NCBI GenBank assembly: GCA_929200295.1
Contig: CAKMZE010000059.1
Coordinates: 7,368-16,350 of the forward strand
Length of the DNA stretch: 8,983 nucleotides
Reading direction: 5' to 3'
Origin: an uncultured Alphaproteobacteria bacterium
GTDB taxonomy: Bacteria > Pseudomonadota > Alphaproteobacteria > Rhodobacterales > Rhodobacteraceae
The notes beneath the pieces are model-generated. The model was not told the DNA's origin and searched no databases. It was given only the letters and a program-made list of their open reading frames with translations. Position numbers and translations under genes: made by a program. Positions 1-5,758 of the stretch are shown piece after piece. Position 1 is the first letter of the stretch. Every line of letters begins with the position of its first letter.

Positions 1-411
1 ATAGACATCCGCGAGTGACGCAAGGCGCTGTGCAAAGCCTTCATCGTTGCTTTCTTCACCGGGGTTGAACCGCAGGTTTTCGAGCAAGATCACCTCATCA
101 CTTGGTGTCTCTGCGATGGCTTGCGCGTAATCGCCGTTCACGAATGTGACGGGGTGACCCAGGACATCGGCGACAGTGGGCGCGATCATCTCAAGCGATA
201 AATCAGGCACGACGTGCCCCTTTGGGCGTCCAAAATGCGCCATGAGGATGACTTGACCGCCAGCGTTCTGGATGTCTGTGACCGTGGGGATAATACGTGT
301 GATGCGGGTCGTATCGGTGACTACACCGTCTTCAACAGGCACATTAATATCGACACGGACCAAGACCCGTTTGCCCGCAAGATCCATATCATCAATAGTG
401 TTCCAAGGCAT
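1..411 (-). CDS. pgk: Phosphoglycerate kinase, N-terminal part (cut by window edge)
   Basis: This is the first 137 codons of phosphoglycerate kinase, the cytoplasmic enzyme that interconverts 1,3-bisphosphoglycerate + ADP and 3-phosphoglycerate + ATP in glycolysis and the Calvin cycle. The reading frame is open to base 1, so about two thirds of the usual ~395-residue protein lies outside. Visible hallmarks of the 3-phosphoglycerate-binding N-domain are KRVLVRVDINVPV (residues 14-26, with Asp21 and Asn23), Arg36, the HFGRPKG loop at 59-65, and LLENLRFNPGEE at 109-120. The ATG at 411 is chosen because a GGAG ribosome-binding site lies 7 bases upstream and the protein begins at the usual family position. 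It is divergent from the cyclophilin genes and shares a 127-bp promoter region with them. Identification is secure; only completeness is unknown. Confidence 0.97.
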   Translation of the reverse strand, partial: MPWNTIDDMDLAGKRVLVRVDINVPVEDGVVTDTTRITRIIPTVTDIQNAGGQVILMAHFGRPKGHVVPDLSLEMIAPTVADVLGHPVTFVNGDYAQAIAETPSDEVILLENLRFNPGEESNDEGFAQRLASLADVY

Positions 412-453
412 TATCCGGCTCCGATTGTGTGATTTGCACCTTACCTGCGGCAG

Positions 454-470
454 CTTCGCGCGAAGGTCAA
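454..470 (-). promoter_or_regulatory. Candidate pgk -35 element joined to a 12-bp palindrome
   Basis: On the minus strand TTGACC (470-465) is a good -35 hexamer. It runs straight into the perfect palindrome CTTCGCGCGAAG (454-465), which would fall in the spacer. The expected -10 position (about 442-447, CAGGTA on the minus strand) is poor. The element could be a repressor operator for pgk or a chance GC-rich palindrome. Confidence 0.3.
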
Positions 471-481
471 GCCGACATCTC

Positions 482-510
482 TTGGCAATCTCGTGTCATA
501 CGCCTATGTC
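482..510 (+). promoter_or_regulatory. Candidate promoter for the cyclophilin pair
   Basis: TTGGCA (482-487, five of six matches to the housekeeping -35 consensus) is followed after exactly 17 bases by TATGTC (505-510), which matches only the first half of the -10 consensus. Transcription would start roughly 20 bases before the ribosome-binding site at 528-532. The weak -10 element keeps this tentative; TAACAT (516-521) is an alternative -10 with a long spacer. Confidence 0.35.
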
Positions 511-538
511 AGAGCTAACATAATAATAGGAGCGCCCA

Positions 539-1045
539 ATGGCTGATTATAAAGACCCTGAAAACACAATCATCATGACCCTCAAAGGTGGTGAGGTTGT
601 GATCGAACTGTTGCCTGATGTGGCACCACAGCATAGCGCCCGGATGAAAGAGCTGGCGCGCGCAGGCAAATATGACAACGTCGCGTTTCACCGGGTGATT
701 GATGGGTTCATGGCGCAGACAGGTGACGTGGAAAACGCAAATATGGAAAACAACTACAACCCGGGACGTGCGGGCACAGGTGGTTCTGATCTTCCTGATC
801 TGCCAGCCGAGTTTTCAAAAGTGCCGCATGCGCGCGGGTCATTGGGCGCTGCGCGGTCACAAAACCCGAACTCTGCCAACAGCCAGTTCTTTATCAATTT
901 TAAGGATAATGATTTCTTGAACGGCCAATATACGGTTTATGGCCAGGTTGTATCAGGGATGGAGCATGTGGATGCGATCGTAAAGGGCGAGCCGCCTGCA
1001 AATCCTGATCGTATGATCTCAGTAAAGGTGGCCGCAGATGTATAA
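539..1045 (+). CDS. Cyclophilin-type peptidylprolyl cis-trans isomerase, cytoplasmic
   Basis: A 168-residue single-domain cyclophilin that should catalyse cis/trans isomerisation of X-Pro bonds during protein folding. There is no signal peptide, so it should act in the cytoplasm, like E. coli PpiB. The catalytic block is VAFHRVIDGFMAQTGD (48-63), carrying the active-site Arg52 and the conserved Phe57 and Gln60. NSANSQFFINF (111-121) is the second signature. The position of human CypA Trp121, needed for tight cyclosporin binding, is Phe126 (FLNG), and the CypA His126 position appears to be Tyr131; such changes are usual in bacterial members. The ATG at 539 has AGGAG 6 bases upstream. Its last 8 bases overlap the next gene, a paralogue, so the two are almost certainly cotranscribed. 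Family assignment is firm; the symbol ppiB is plausible but not assigned because two paralogues are present. Confidence 0.95.
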   Translation: MADYKDPENTIIMTLKGGEVVIELLPDVAPQHSARMKELARAGKYDNVAFHRVIDGFMAQTGDVENANMENNYNPGRAGTGGSDLPDLPAEFSKVPHARGSLGAARSQNPNSANSQFFINFKDNDFLNGQYTVYGQVVSGMEHVDAIVKGEPPANPDRMISVKVAADV

Positions 1046-1586
1046 GATGCTTGCGATTATCGCTAGTTTGGCAGCCTCACCAGCGCTGTCTGCAGGGCTT
1101 GAGATTGATATCACGGGCGAGGCCAATGGCACGATTGTGATTGACCTGTTTGAAGACGTCGCACCATTGCATGTGGCACAAATCACCGCGATTGCTGAGG
1201 CAGGGGATTACGACAACGTCGTGTTCCACCGCGTGATTGAGGGCTTTATGGCACAAACCGGTGACGTGCAAAACGGTGTCGCAGGTGGCGATCTGAGCCG
1301 CGCTGGCACGGGCGGGTCCGATCTGGGCATGATCATCGCTGAATTCTCTGACGTGCCGTTTGATCGTGGGATCATCGGCATGGCGCGGGCGCAGAACCCA
1401 AATTCTGCCAATAGCCAGTTCTTTATCATGTTCGCGCCGGGGTATTTCCTCAATGGTCAGTATACCGTTGTTGGACAAGTGACATCAGGTATGGATATTG
1501 TTGACCAGATCAAGCGCGGGGCAGGGCCAAATGGGTCGGTCTTGGGTGAACCTGATGTGATGGCCGATGTCCGCGTGACGGAATAA
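1038..1586 (+). CDS. Cyclophilin-type peptidylprolyl isomerase with signal peptide (periplasmic)
   Basis: A 182-residue cyclophilin predicted to be exported. Residues 1-19 form a short Sec-type signal (Lys3, then a hydrophobic run, then ALSA before Gly20), so the mature protein should fold proline-containing proteins in the periplasm. Catalytic residues are present: VVFHRVIEGFMAQTGD (61-76) with Arg65, Phe70 and Gln73, then NSANSQFFIMF (122-132). FLNGQYTV shows the same Trp-to-Phe change as the upstream paralogue. The ATG at 1038 lies inside the end of the previous gene in another frame (8-base overlap). A weak AAAGG about 9 bases upstream, plus coupling to the upstream gene, may drive initiation. 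The two proteins are clearly similar over the whole catalytic domain and differ mainly at the N-terminus, which suggests tandem duplication followed by acquisition of an export signal, or its loss. Confidence 0.94.
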   Translation: MYKMLAIIASLAASPALSAGLEIDITGEANGTIVIDLFEDVAPLHVAQITAIAEAGDYDNVVFHRVIEGFMAQTGDVQNGVAGGDLSRAGTGGSDLGMIIAEFSDVPFDRGIIGMARAQNPNSANSQFFIMFAPGYFLNGQYTVVGQVTSGMDIVDQIKRGAGPNGSVLGEPDVMADVRVTE

Positions 1587-1726
1587 TCAAACAAGGGTAG
1601 GGCGGCGCAGGTGATTGCGCCGACCCACCTTACGATCAATAGCGCATCACATTCATGCGAGCAGGGGTGCATTAACCCGCAAACCATGCATGATATCGAT
1701 ACCCAATAACCCCGGAGTATTGTCTG
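1587..1726. other. 140-bp intergenic gap before the DUF3179 gene
   Basis: The gap holds the hairpin at 1600-1626 and, near its right end, the GGAG ribosome-binding site (1714-1717) of the DUF3179 gene. I see no convincing -35/-10 pair and no coding sequence. Whether the DUF3179 gene has its own promoter here or is read through from the cyclophilin operon cannot be decided by eye. Confidence 0.5.
1600..1626 (+). terminator. Hairpin after the cyclophilin operon, possible terminator
   Basis: CGGCGCA (1603-1609) pairs with TGCGCCG (1616-1622) around a 6-base loop. The stem extends as GGG (1600-1602) with CCC (1624-1626) past one bulged A, giving 10 pairs. It starts 13 bases after the stop of the second cyclophilin. 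No T-run follows (ACCTTAC), so it is not a textbook intrinsic terminator; it could instead stabilise the mRNA 3' end. Confidence 0.35.
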
Positions 1727-2692
1727 ATGCGGTCTTTCCCATTGATTTTGATCTTGAGCTTGTTTGTGAGCGCGGCTCAGGCAAACCCTGCGTTTTGGGT
1801 GCATGAATGGCCCCAAACGGATTTTGAGAACACGAGCGTCGAAAGCTGGGTCGAGGTCCTCTCTGGTGGGCCGCCAAAGGATGGCATCCCCGCGTTATCA
1901 GACCCTGCGTTTCATGATGTCTCAGCAGAGGTTGAGCTGGGCGCGTTAGAGCCTGTCATCACCGTTGAGATCCCGGGGCAACGCCCGCGCGCTTATCCTA
2001 TTCGCTATCTCACTTGGCATGAAATTATCAACGATCAGATTGGTGATGTGCCTGTTGCCGTTACATTCTGCCCGCTGTGTAATTCAGGCATTACATTTGA
2101 TCGGCGCACAGATGCTGGCGTGCTCACCTTTGGTGTCTCGGGTAAACTACGTAACTCTGATATGATCATGTATGACCGCGAAACCGAAAGCTGGTGGCAG
2201 CAAGCCATTGGTGAGGCGATTGTTGGTGATCTGAACGGAACAGAGCTTATCAGCCTGCCAAGCTGGATGGAAAGCTGGGAGCTATTCCAAGCCCGCAACC
2301 CTGATGGGCTGGTGATGAGCCAACCGGGGCTGCCACGCCCTTATGGGGCGAACCCTTATGTTGATTATGATAGCTCATTGCGCCCGTTTCTGTTTTCGGG
2401 TGAGCTACCGCCGCATGATATTCCTGCACTCCTACGCGTTGTCCGGGTTGGTGATCGTGCTTGGCCGATGACACGTCTTGCAGATGAGGGGCAGATCAAT
2501 GAGGCAGGCGTGCAATTAAGCTGGCGCAAAGGACAAGCTTCCGCGCTCGACACCCGCGAGATTAACGCAGGCAAAGACGTCGGCAACGTGCGTGTCCGCG
2601 ATGCCCAAGGCGCGGATATCGCACATGATGTGATGTTCGCCTTTGCATTTCACGCGTTCTGGCCAGACGGGCAGTGGATGCTTGCTGAGTAG
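1727..2692 (+). CDS. DUF3179 domain-containing exported protein
   Basis: A 321-residue protein of the DUF3179 family, whose biochemical function is, to my knowledge, not established. Residues 1-19 are a clear signal peptide (Arg2, a hydrophobic LILILSLFV core, AQA before Asn20), so it should be periplasmic or secreted. Family hallmarks I recognise are the region RAYPIRYLTWHEIIND (88-103), the Cys pair in TFCPLCNSGITFDR (113-126; Cys115, Cys118) and the MYDRETESWWQQ segment (148-159). The CPLC pair resembles a redox-active or metal/heme-binding motif, but that is inference. The ATG at 1727 is favoured by GGAG 9 bases upstream and the well-formed signal peptide. It runs in the same direction as the cyclophilins 140 bp upstream and ends 4 bases from the convergent SelO gene, leaving no room for a separate terminator. 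Confidence 0.88.
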   Translation: MRSFPLILILSLFVSAAQANPAFWVHEWPQTDFENTSVESWVEVLSGGPPKDGIPALSDPAFHDVSAEVELGALEPVITVEIPGQRPRAYPIRYLTWHEIINDQIGDVPVAVTFCPLCNSGITFDRRTDAGVLTFGVSGKLRNSDMIMYDRETESWWQQAIGEAIVGDLNGTELISLPSWMESWELFQARNPDGLVMSQPGLPRPYGANPYVDYDSSLRPFLFSGELPPHDIPALLRVVRVGDRAWPMTRLADEGQINEAGVQLSWRKGQASALDTREINAGKDVGNVRVRDAQGADIAHDVMFAFAFHAFWPDGQWMLAE

Positions 2693-2696
2693 GGCT

Positions 2697-4100
2697 TTAT
2701 GTGCCGCAGAAGGTGCGTGTTACACGTTCATCCGTGCTTGGTGCGCGTGCATAGGCTTCGGTTTTGTCATCCAGCGGCGCGTAGGGCTTTGTCAGCATAT
2801 CCAGTAAATCATCAAAGACCTGAAAATCACCGGCTTGGCCTGCGGCAATAGCCTCAGCGATGCGGTGATTGCGGGGAATGATGGTGGGGTTGTGCTGCGT
2901 CAGGATCGTCTCATCCGGCTGTAACCGCGCCCAACGACGCTGCCAATCGGCAAAGACATCTTGTGAGACAAACTGCGCATTGGCTGTGCCAGATGCCAAT
3001 CCTGCAAAGGTATTCGTAAAATCCGCGTGCTCATCCGCCATAAGGGTCAAAAGCTCAGTGGCTAAGGTGTCGCTGTCTTCTGAGACCTCTTTGAGCCCCA
3101 GTTTCGATGCTAAAACAGAGCGGTACGCATCGTTGTAGATATCAGGAAAGCGGTTCACAGCGGCTGTAAAGGTTGTGATTGCTGCATCTTGATCTGGCAT
3201 CAAGGGGATCAACGACGTGGCAAATTGCGCCATATTCCAAGCGGCAATATTGGGCTGGTTTTGATAGGCGTAGCGCCCCATCTGATCAATTGCACTAAAC
3301 ACAGTTTGCGGATGATAGCTGTCCATAAACGCGCAAGGCCCGTAATCAATTGTCTCACCTGCGATGCTGACGTTATCAGTGTTCATCACACCATGGATGA
3401 ACCCCAGCCCCATCCATTTGGCGATCAAATTTGCTTGGCGCGTAATCACAGCATTCAAAAGTGTGGCGGGGTCATCATCAATATCAGGGTAATGCCGGGA
3501 CAAGACATGTTCATAGAGCACGCGCAATGCGTGGGTATCTTGGCGCGCGGCATAGATTTGAAAGGTGCCAACCCTGATGTGGCTTTGCGCGACGCGTGTG
3601 AGAACGGCACCGGGCAGCGGCTCTTCGCGGTAAACGGTTTCACCTGTGGTGGCAGCCGCTAAGGCACGGGTGGTGGGCACGCCCATTGCATGCATTGCCT
3701 CCGACACAAGGTATTCGCGCATTACCGGGCCCAGCCAAGCACGGCCATCGCCACCGCGCGAGTAGGGGGTGCGCCCCGCACCTTTGAGCTGGATATCATA
3801 GCGCTGACCATCTGTGCCCTTGATCTCACCCAGTAAGATCGCCCGCCCATCACCGAGCTGTGGGTTCCAACTGCCAAATTGATGGCCTGCGTATAGCTGG
3901 GCAAGCGGGTCGGCCCCTTTGGGAATAGCATTGCCTGCAAAAACATCTGCGTCGCTCAGATCGCGTGGCTCAAGGCCGAGCTGCGCGCCCAGCTGCGTGT
4001 TCTGCGCGAATAATGACGGTGATGCGACAGGGATCGGCATGGTTTTTGTGAACATATGCGCAGGTAAATCTGCGTAACTGTTATCAAAGCGAAAGGGCAT
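2697..4100 (-). CDS. selO: SelO/YdiU family protein adenylyltransferase (pseudokinase fold)
   Basis: A 467-residue protein of the SelO (YdiU, UPF0061) family, pseudokinases that transfer AMP from ATP to Ser/Thr/Tyr of protein substrates; in E. coli this is linked to oxidative stress. Characteristic segments are LYAGHQFGSWNPQLGDGRA (69-87), the nucleotide-binding IQLKGAGRTPYSRGGDGRA (103-121, Lys106), the catalytic HGVMNTDN (236-243) with the following IDYGP (251-255, Asp252), and NPTIIPRNHRI near the C-terminus. It ends in Cys-Gly-Thr; the third-last residue is the Sec site of eukaryotic SelO and a Cys in E. coli. Translation is set at 4100 (MPFRFDN), where the start overlaps the stop of the GNAT gene in TGATG and the protein begins as in homologues; 19 further in-frame codons upstream would lie inside that gene. 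No good Shine-Dalgarno is visible, consistent with translational coupling. Confidence 0.95.
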   Translation of the reverse strand: MPFRFDNSYADLPAHMFTKTMPIPVASPSLFAQNTQLGAQLGLEPRDLSDADVFAGNAIPKGADPLAQLYAGHQFGSWNPQLGDGRAILLGEIKGTDGQRYDIQLKGAGRTPYSRGGDGRAWLGPVMREYLVSEAMHAMGVPTTRALAAATTGETVYREEPLPGAVLTRVAQSHIRVGTFQIYAARQDTHALRVLYEHVLSRHYPDIDDDPATLLNAVITRQANLIAKWMGLGFIHGVMNTDNVSIAGETIDYGPCAFMDSYHPQTVFSAIDQMGRYAYQNQPNIAAWNMAQFATSLIPLMPDQDAAITTFTAAVNRFPDIYNDAYRSVLASKLGLKEVSEDSDTLATELLTLMADEHADFTNTFAGLASGTANAQFVSQDVFADWQRRWARLQPDETILTQHNPTIIPRNHRIAEAIAAGQAGDFQVFDDLLDMLTKPYAPLDDKTEAYARAPSTDERVTRTFCGT

Positions 4101-4546
4101 CAGAGAATATCGACCATCACAGGCCCATCCTTTGCGGAAAACCCAGCCCTTTGGCAAAATACCCGGTTGTTGGCATCGCTTTCAGGAACTTCAGCGAGCA
4201 GAGCGGTGACATCAGCCTCGCGCAATGACACGGCGACGGCGTGTAAAACTTCGGTGCCAATCCCACGCCTGCGGACTGATTTGCGGACATAGATATCCTC
4301 AACCCGGCCAATCATACCGCCATAAGTGACAGACCAACCAAAGCTCATCAGTAAATATCCCAAAGGCGCGCGTACAGGCCCAACGATCCAAATCGCACCA
4401 AGGGGGCTACCAGATAAGAGTGGGCTAACGACTTGCGTGCGGTGCGCATCGTCATGATCTAATGTGCGTTCTTCATGGCATCTGGCCATGAGCATCACCA
4501 CGCTATCTAGGTTATCAGGACCTGCGAGGGTGATTGCTGCGGTCAT
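4100..4546 (-). CDS. GNAT family N-acetyltransferase
   Basis: A 148-residue protein with the GCN5-related acetyltransferase fold, expected to transfer acetyl from acetyl-CoA to an amine. Beta-strand 4 and the pyrophosphate-binding loop are seen in VEDIYVRKSVRRRGIGTEVL (82-101), with the R-x-x-G-x-G type signature RRRGIG. The typical C-terminal block ANNRVFCQRAGF (125-136) follows. Length is normal for a one-domain member. The substrate (small molecule, protein or antibiotic) cannot be told from sequence. Both ends are tightly packed: its ATG overlaps the nucleoside hydrolase stop by 4 bases (ATGA), and its TGA shares one base with the SelO ATG. A GGGTGG about 6 bases upstream is a weak ribosome-binding site. 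Cotranscription with hydrolase and SelO is therefore very likely; a shared function is only inference. Confidence 0.9.
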   Translation of the reverse strand: MTAAITLAGPDNLDSVVMLMARCHEERTLDHDDAHRTQVVSPLLSGSPLGAIWIVGPVRAPLGYLLMSFGWSVTYGGMIGRVEDIYVRKSVRRRGIGTEVLHAVAVSLREADVTALLAEVPESDANNRVFCQRAGFSAKDGPVMVDIL

Positions 4547-5484
4547 AGCCGGGCCACCCGATCTGTGAGCAAGGCAAAAAAGCCCGCATCATCCACATCG
4601 CCAATAAAGAGCGCATTTGGTGGGCGGTCCGTTACGCGCCACCAGTCAGCGACAGTCATACCAAGTGTCAGTTCTGATGTGATTTCAACTGCGACATTGA
4701 TGTGCCGCCCGGTAAAGAGCGTGGGATCAAGCAGATAGGCAATCACACAAGGATCATGCAAAGGCGCGCCAGCGGCACCGTATTTTTCCTTGTCGAAACG
4801 TTCAAAGAAATCTGTCCATGCTGCCGTCATATCCCCAACCGGGGTGCCAAAGGCGCGGAATGCATCGACGCGGGCCTTTGATGTGAGCGCCTTATGGGTG
4901 ACATCAAGCGGGAGCATCACAATGGGTGCACCCGATGAGATCACGATATCAGCGGCTTCTGGGTCGACGTAGATGTTAAATTCGGCCGCAGGAGTGATGT
5001 TGCCCACCTCGAAATAAGCGCCACCCATTAAGACGATCTCAGCGACCTTTGGGATGATATCGGGGGCCTTTTGAAATGCGGTCGCGATATTGGTCAGCGG
5101 GCCAAGTGGGCAGAGCGTGACTGTCCCTTCGGGCCCATTTCGCAGTGTCTCAACGATAAAATCAACGGCATGTTGCTCTTGCAAGGGTATCGTTGGGGCC
5201 GCGAGCGGCGGGCCATCCAGCCCGGTTTTGCCGTGGACATGCTCTGCTGTGACAAGCGCGCGCACCAGTGGTGCGTCGCAGCCAGCAAAAACGGGGACAT
5301 CCGTTCGACCAGAAAGTTCGCAAACGATCCGTGTATTACGCTGGGTTAATGGTAAAGGCACGTTGCCTGCAACGGCGGTAATCCCCAACACATCCAAATC
5401 CTCGGGCGATGCCAGGGCGAGCAACAAGGCTACCGCATCGTCTTGGCCGGGGTCCGTATCAATAATGATTTTGCGTGGTGCCAT
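4543..5484 (-). CDS. Nucleoside hydrolase (IunH/Rih family ribonucleoside hydrolase)
   Basis: A 313-residue nucleoside hydrolase that should split the N-glycosidic bond of ribonucleosides to free base and ribose in purine/pyrimidine salvage, in the cytoplasm. The Ca2+/ribose-binding signature DTDPGQDDA is at 9-17 (Asp11, Asp15 and Asp16 fit Asp10, Asp14 and Asp15 of the Crithidia enzyme). Other conserved parts are AGN (39-41), HGKTGLDG (84-91), LGPLTN (127-132), VLMGGA (151-156), ITPAAEFNIYVDPEAA (163-178; with Asn162, Glu168 and Asn170 as ribose contacts) and HDP at 243-245 (His243 catalytic, Asp244 Ca ligand). Base preference cannot be assigned, so no rih symbol is given. The ATG at 5484 has GGGAAG 9 bases upstream. 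It follows the small gene after 64 bp and overlaps the GNAT gene by 4 bases. Confidence 0.95.
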   Translation of the reverse strand: MAPRKIIIDTDPGQDDAVALLLALASPEDLDVLGITAVAGNVPLPLTQRNTRIVCELSGRTDVPVFAGCDAPLVRALVTAEHVHGKTGLDGPPLAAPTIPLQEQHAVDFIVETLRNGPEGTVTLCPLGPLTNIATAFQKAPDIIPKVAEIVLMGGAYFEVGNITPAAEFNIYVDPEAADIVISSGAPIVMLPLDVTHKALTSKARVDAFRAFGTPVGDMTAAWTDFFERFDKEKYGAAGAPLHDPCVIAYLLDPTLFTGRHINVAVEITSELTLGMTVADWWRVTDRPPNALFIGDVDDAGFFALLTDRVARL

Positions 5485-5548
5485 ACTGCATGTCTTCCCA
5501 TTTTATGACCAGTACAATGGGCTTCAATCCATGAAGGGGCAAGGGGGG
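5485..5548 (-). promoter_or_regulatory. Leader of the nucleoside hydrolase gene with an inverted repeat over its RBS
   Basis: This 64-bp gap carries the GGGAAG ribosome-binding site (5494-5499) and a 6-bp inverted repeat CCCATT (5497-5502) / AATGGG (5516-5521) with a 13-base loop. In the transcript the GGG half of the Shine-Dalgarno would be in the stem. The stem is short and AT-rich, so structure formation is uncertain. Whether a promoter also lies here, or the gene is read from the Rieske side, cannot be seen. Confidence 0.3.
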
Positions 5549-5758
5549 TTAGACGCGCCCATACGCATTTAAGCGCTGATAAAGCGCAGAGGTATCGGGA
5601 TGATTGGTCTCAAGCGCAAAGATATAGGCATGGGTGAGAAAGAAACAGGCGGCATCGACATCATCGGAGGTATCGGCCGCTTGGCTATATAAGGTGACAA
5701 GCGCTGATTTATCGCCACTCTTATGGGCTGCAAGCAAGGCGTCATGTAGCGGTGACAT
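5549..5758 (-). CDS. Small hypothetical protein (69 aa) coupled to the Rieske oxygenase gene
   Basis: I do not recognise a named family. The 69-residue product (MSPLHDALLA... to ...NAYGRV) looks all alpha-helical: a helix around 3-14, a second around 17-28 (ALVTLYSQAAD), an acidic linker TSDDVDAA, a helix with an aromatic-rich face (ACFFLTHAYIFALE, 37-50) and a last helix 55-64. That two-helix-pair pattern resembles a TPR/SEL1-like unit. There is no signal peptide or membrane segment. The start at 5758 is chosen because its ATG shares a base with the Rieske TGA (TGATG), the usual coupling arrangement; an upstream in-frame ATG at 5800 would lie inside the Rieske gene. No strong Shine-Dalgarno is visible. 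The codon-consistent sequence and coupled position argue that it is real; a helper role for the oxygenase is speculation. Confidence 0.75.
   Translation of the reverse strand: MSPLHDALLAAHKSGDKSALVTLYSQAADTSDDVDAACFFLTHAYIFALETNHPDTSALYQRLNAYGRV

Larger units (their letters stand above)
412..538. promoter_or_regulatory. Divergent intergenic region between pgk and the cyclophilin pair
   Basis: These 127 bases separate two outward-facing genes, so both promoters should lie here. Seen directly: a GGAG Shine-Dalgarno for pgk (419-422, minus), an AGGAG Shine-Dalgarno for the first cyclophilin (528-532, plus, 6 bases before its ATG), a TTGACC -35-like hexamer on the minus strand (465-470), a TTGGCA -35-like hexamer on the plus strand (482-487), and a perfect 12-base palindrome CTTCGCGCGAAG (454-465). 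No small gene is evident. That the region holds promoters follows from the layout; the exact elements are inference. Confidence 0.7.

Noticed and set aside
1077..1478. 133-codon open frame antisense to the exported cyclophilin
   Set aside because: The composition (many His, Arg, Cys) is typical of a shadow frame, there is no ribosome-binding site or family resemblance, and the opposite strand encodes a clear cyclophilin.
1670..1705. Short inverted repeats (GGGT...ACCC, TGCAT...ATGCA) before the DUF3179 gene
   Set aside because: Arms are only 4-5 bases; this is expected by chance and no promoter elements align with them.
3189..3662. 157-codon open frame on the plus strand inside selO
   Set aside because: It is antisense to highly conserved SelO motifs and its sequence resembles no protein family; long shadow frames are expected in this codon usage.
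4101..4157. A 19-codon N-terminal extension of SelO starting at 4157
   Set aside because: It lies wholly inside the GNAT gene, has no ribosome-binding site, and SelO homologues begin at about MPFRFDN; the TGATG coupling point at 4100 is the better start.
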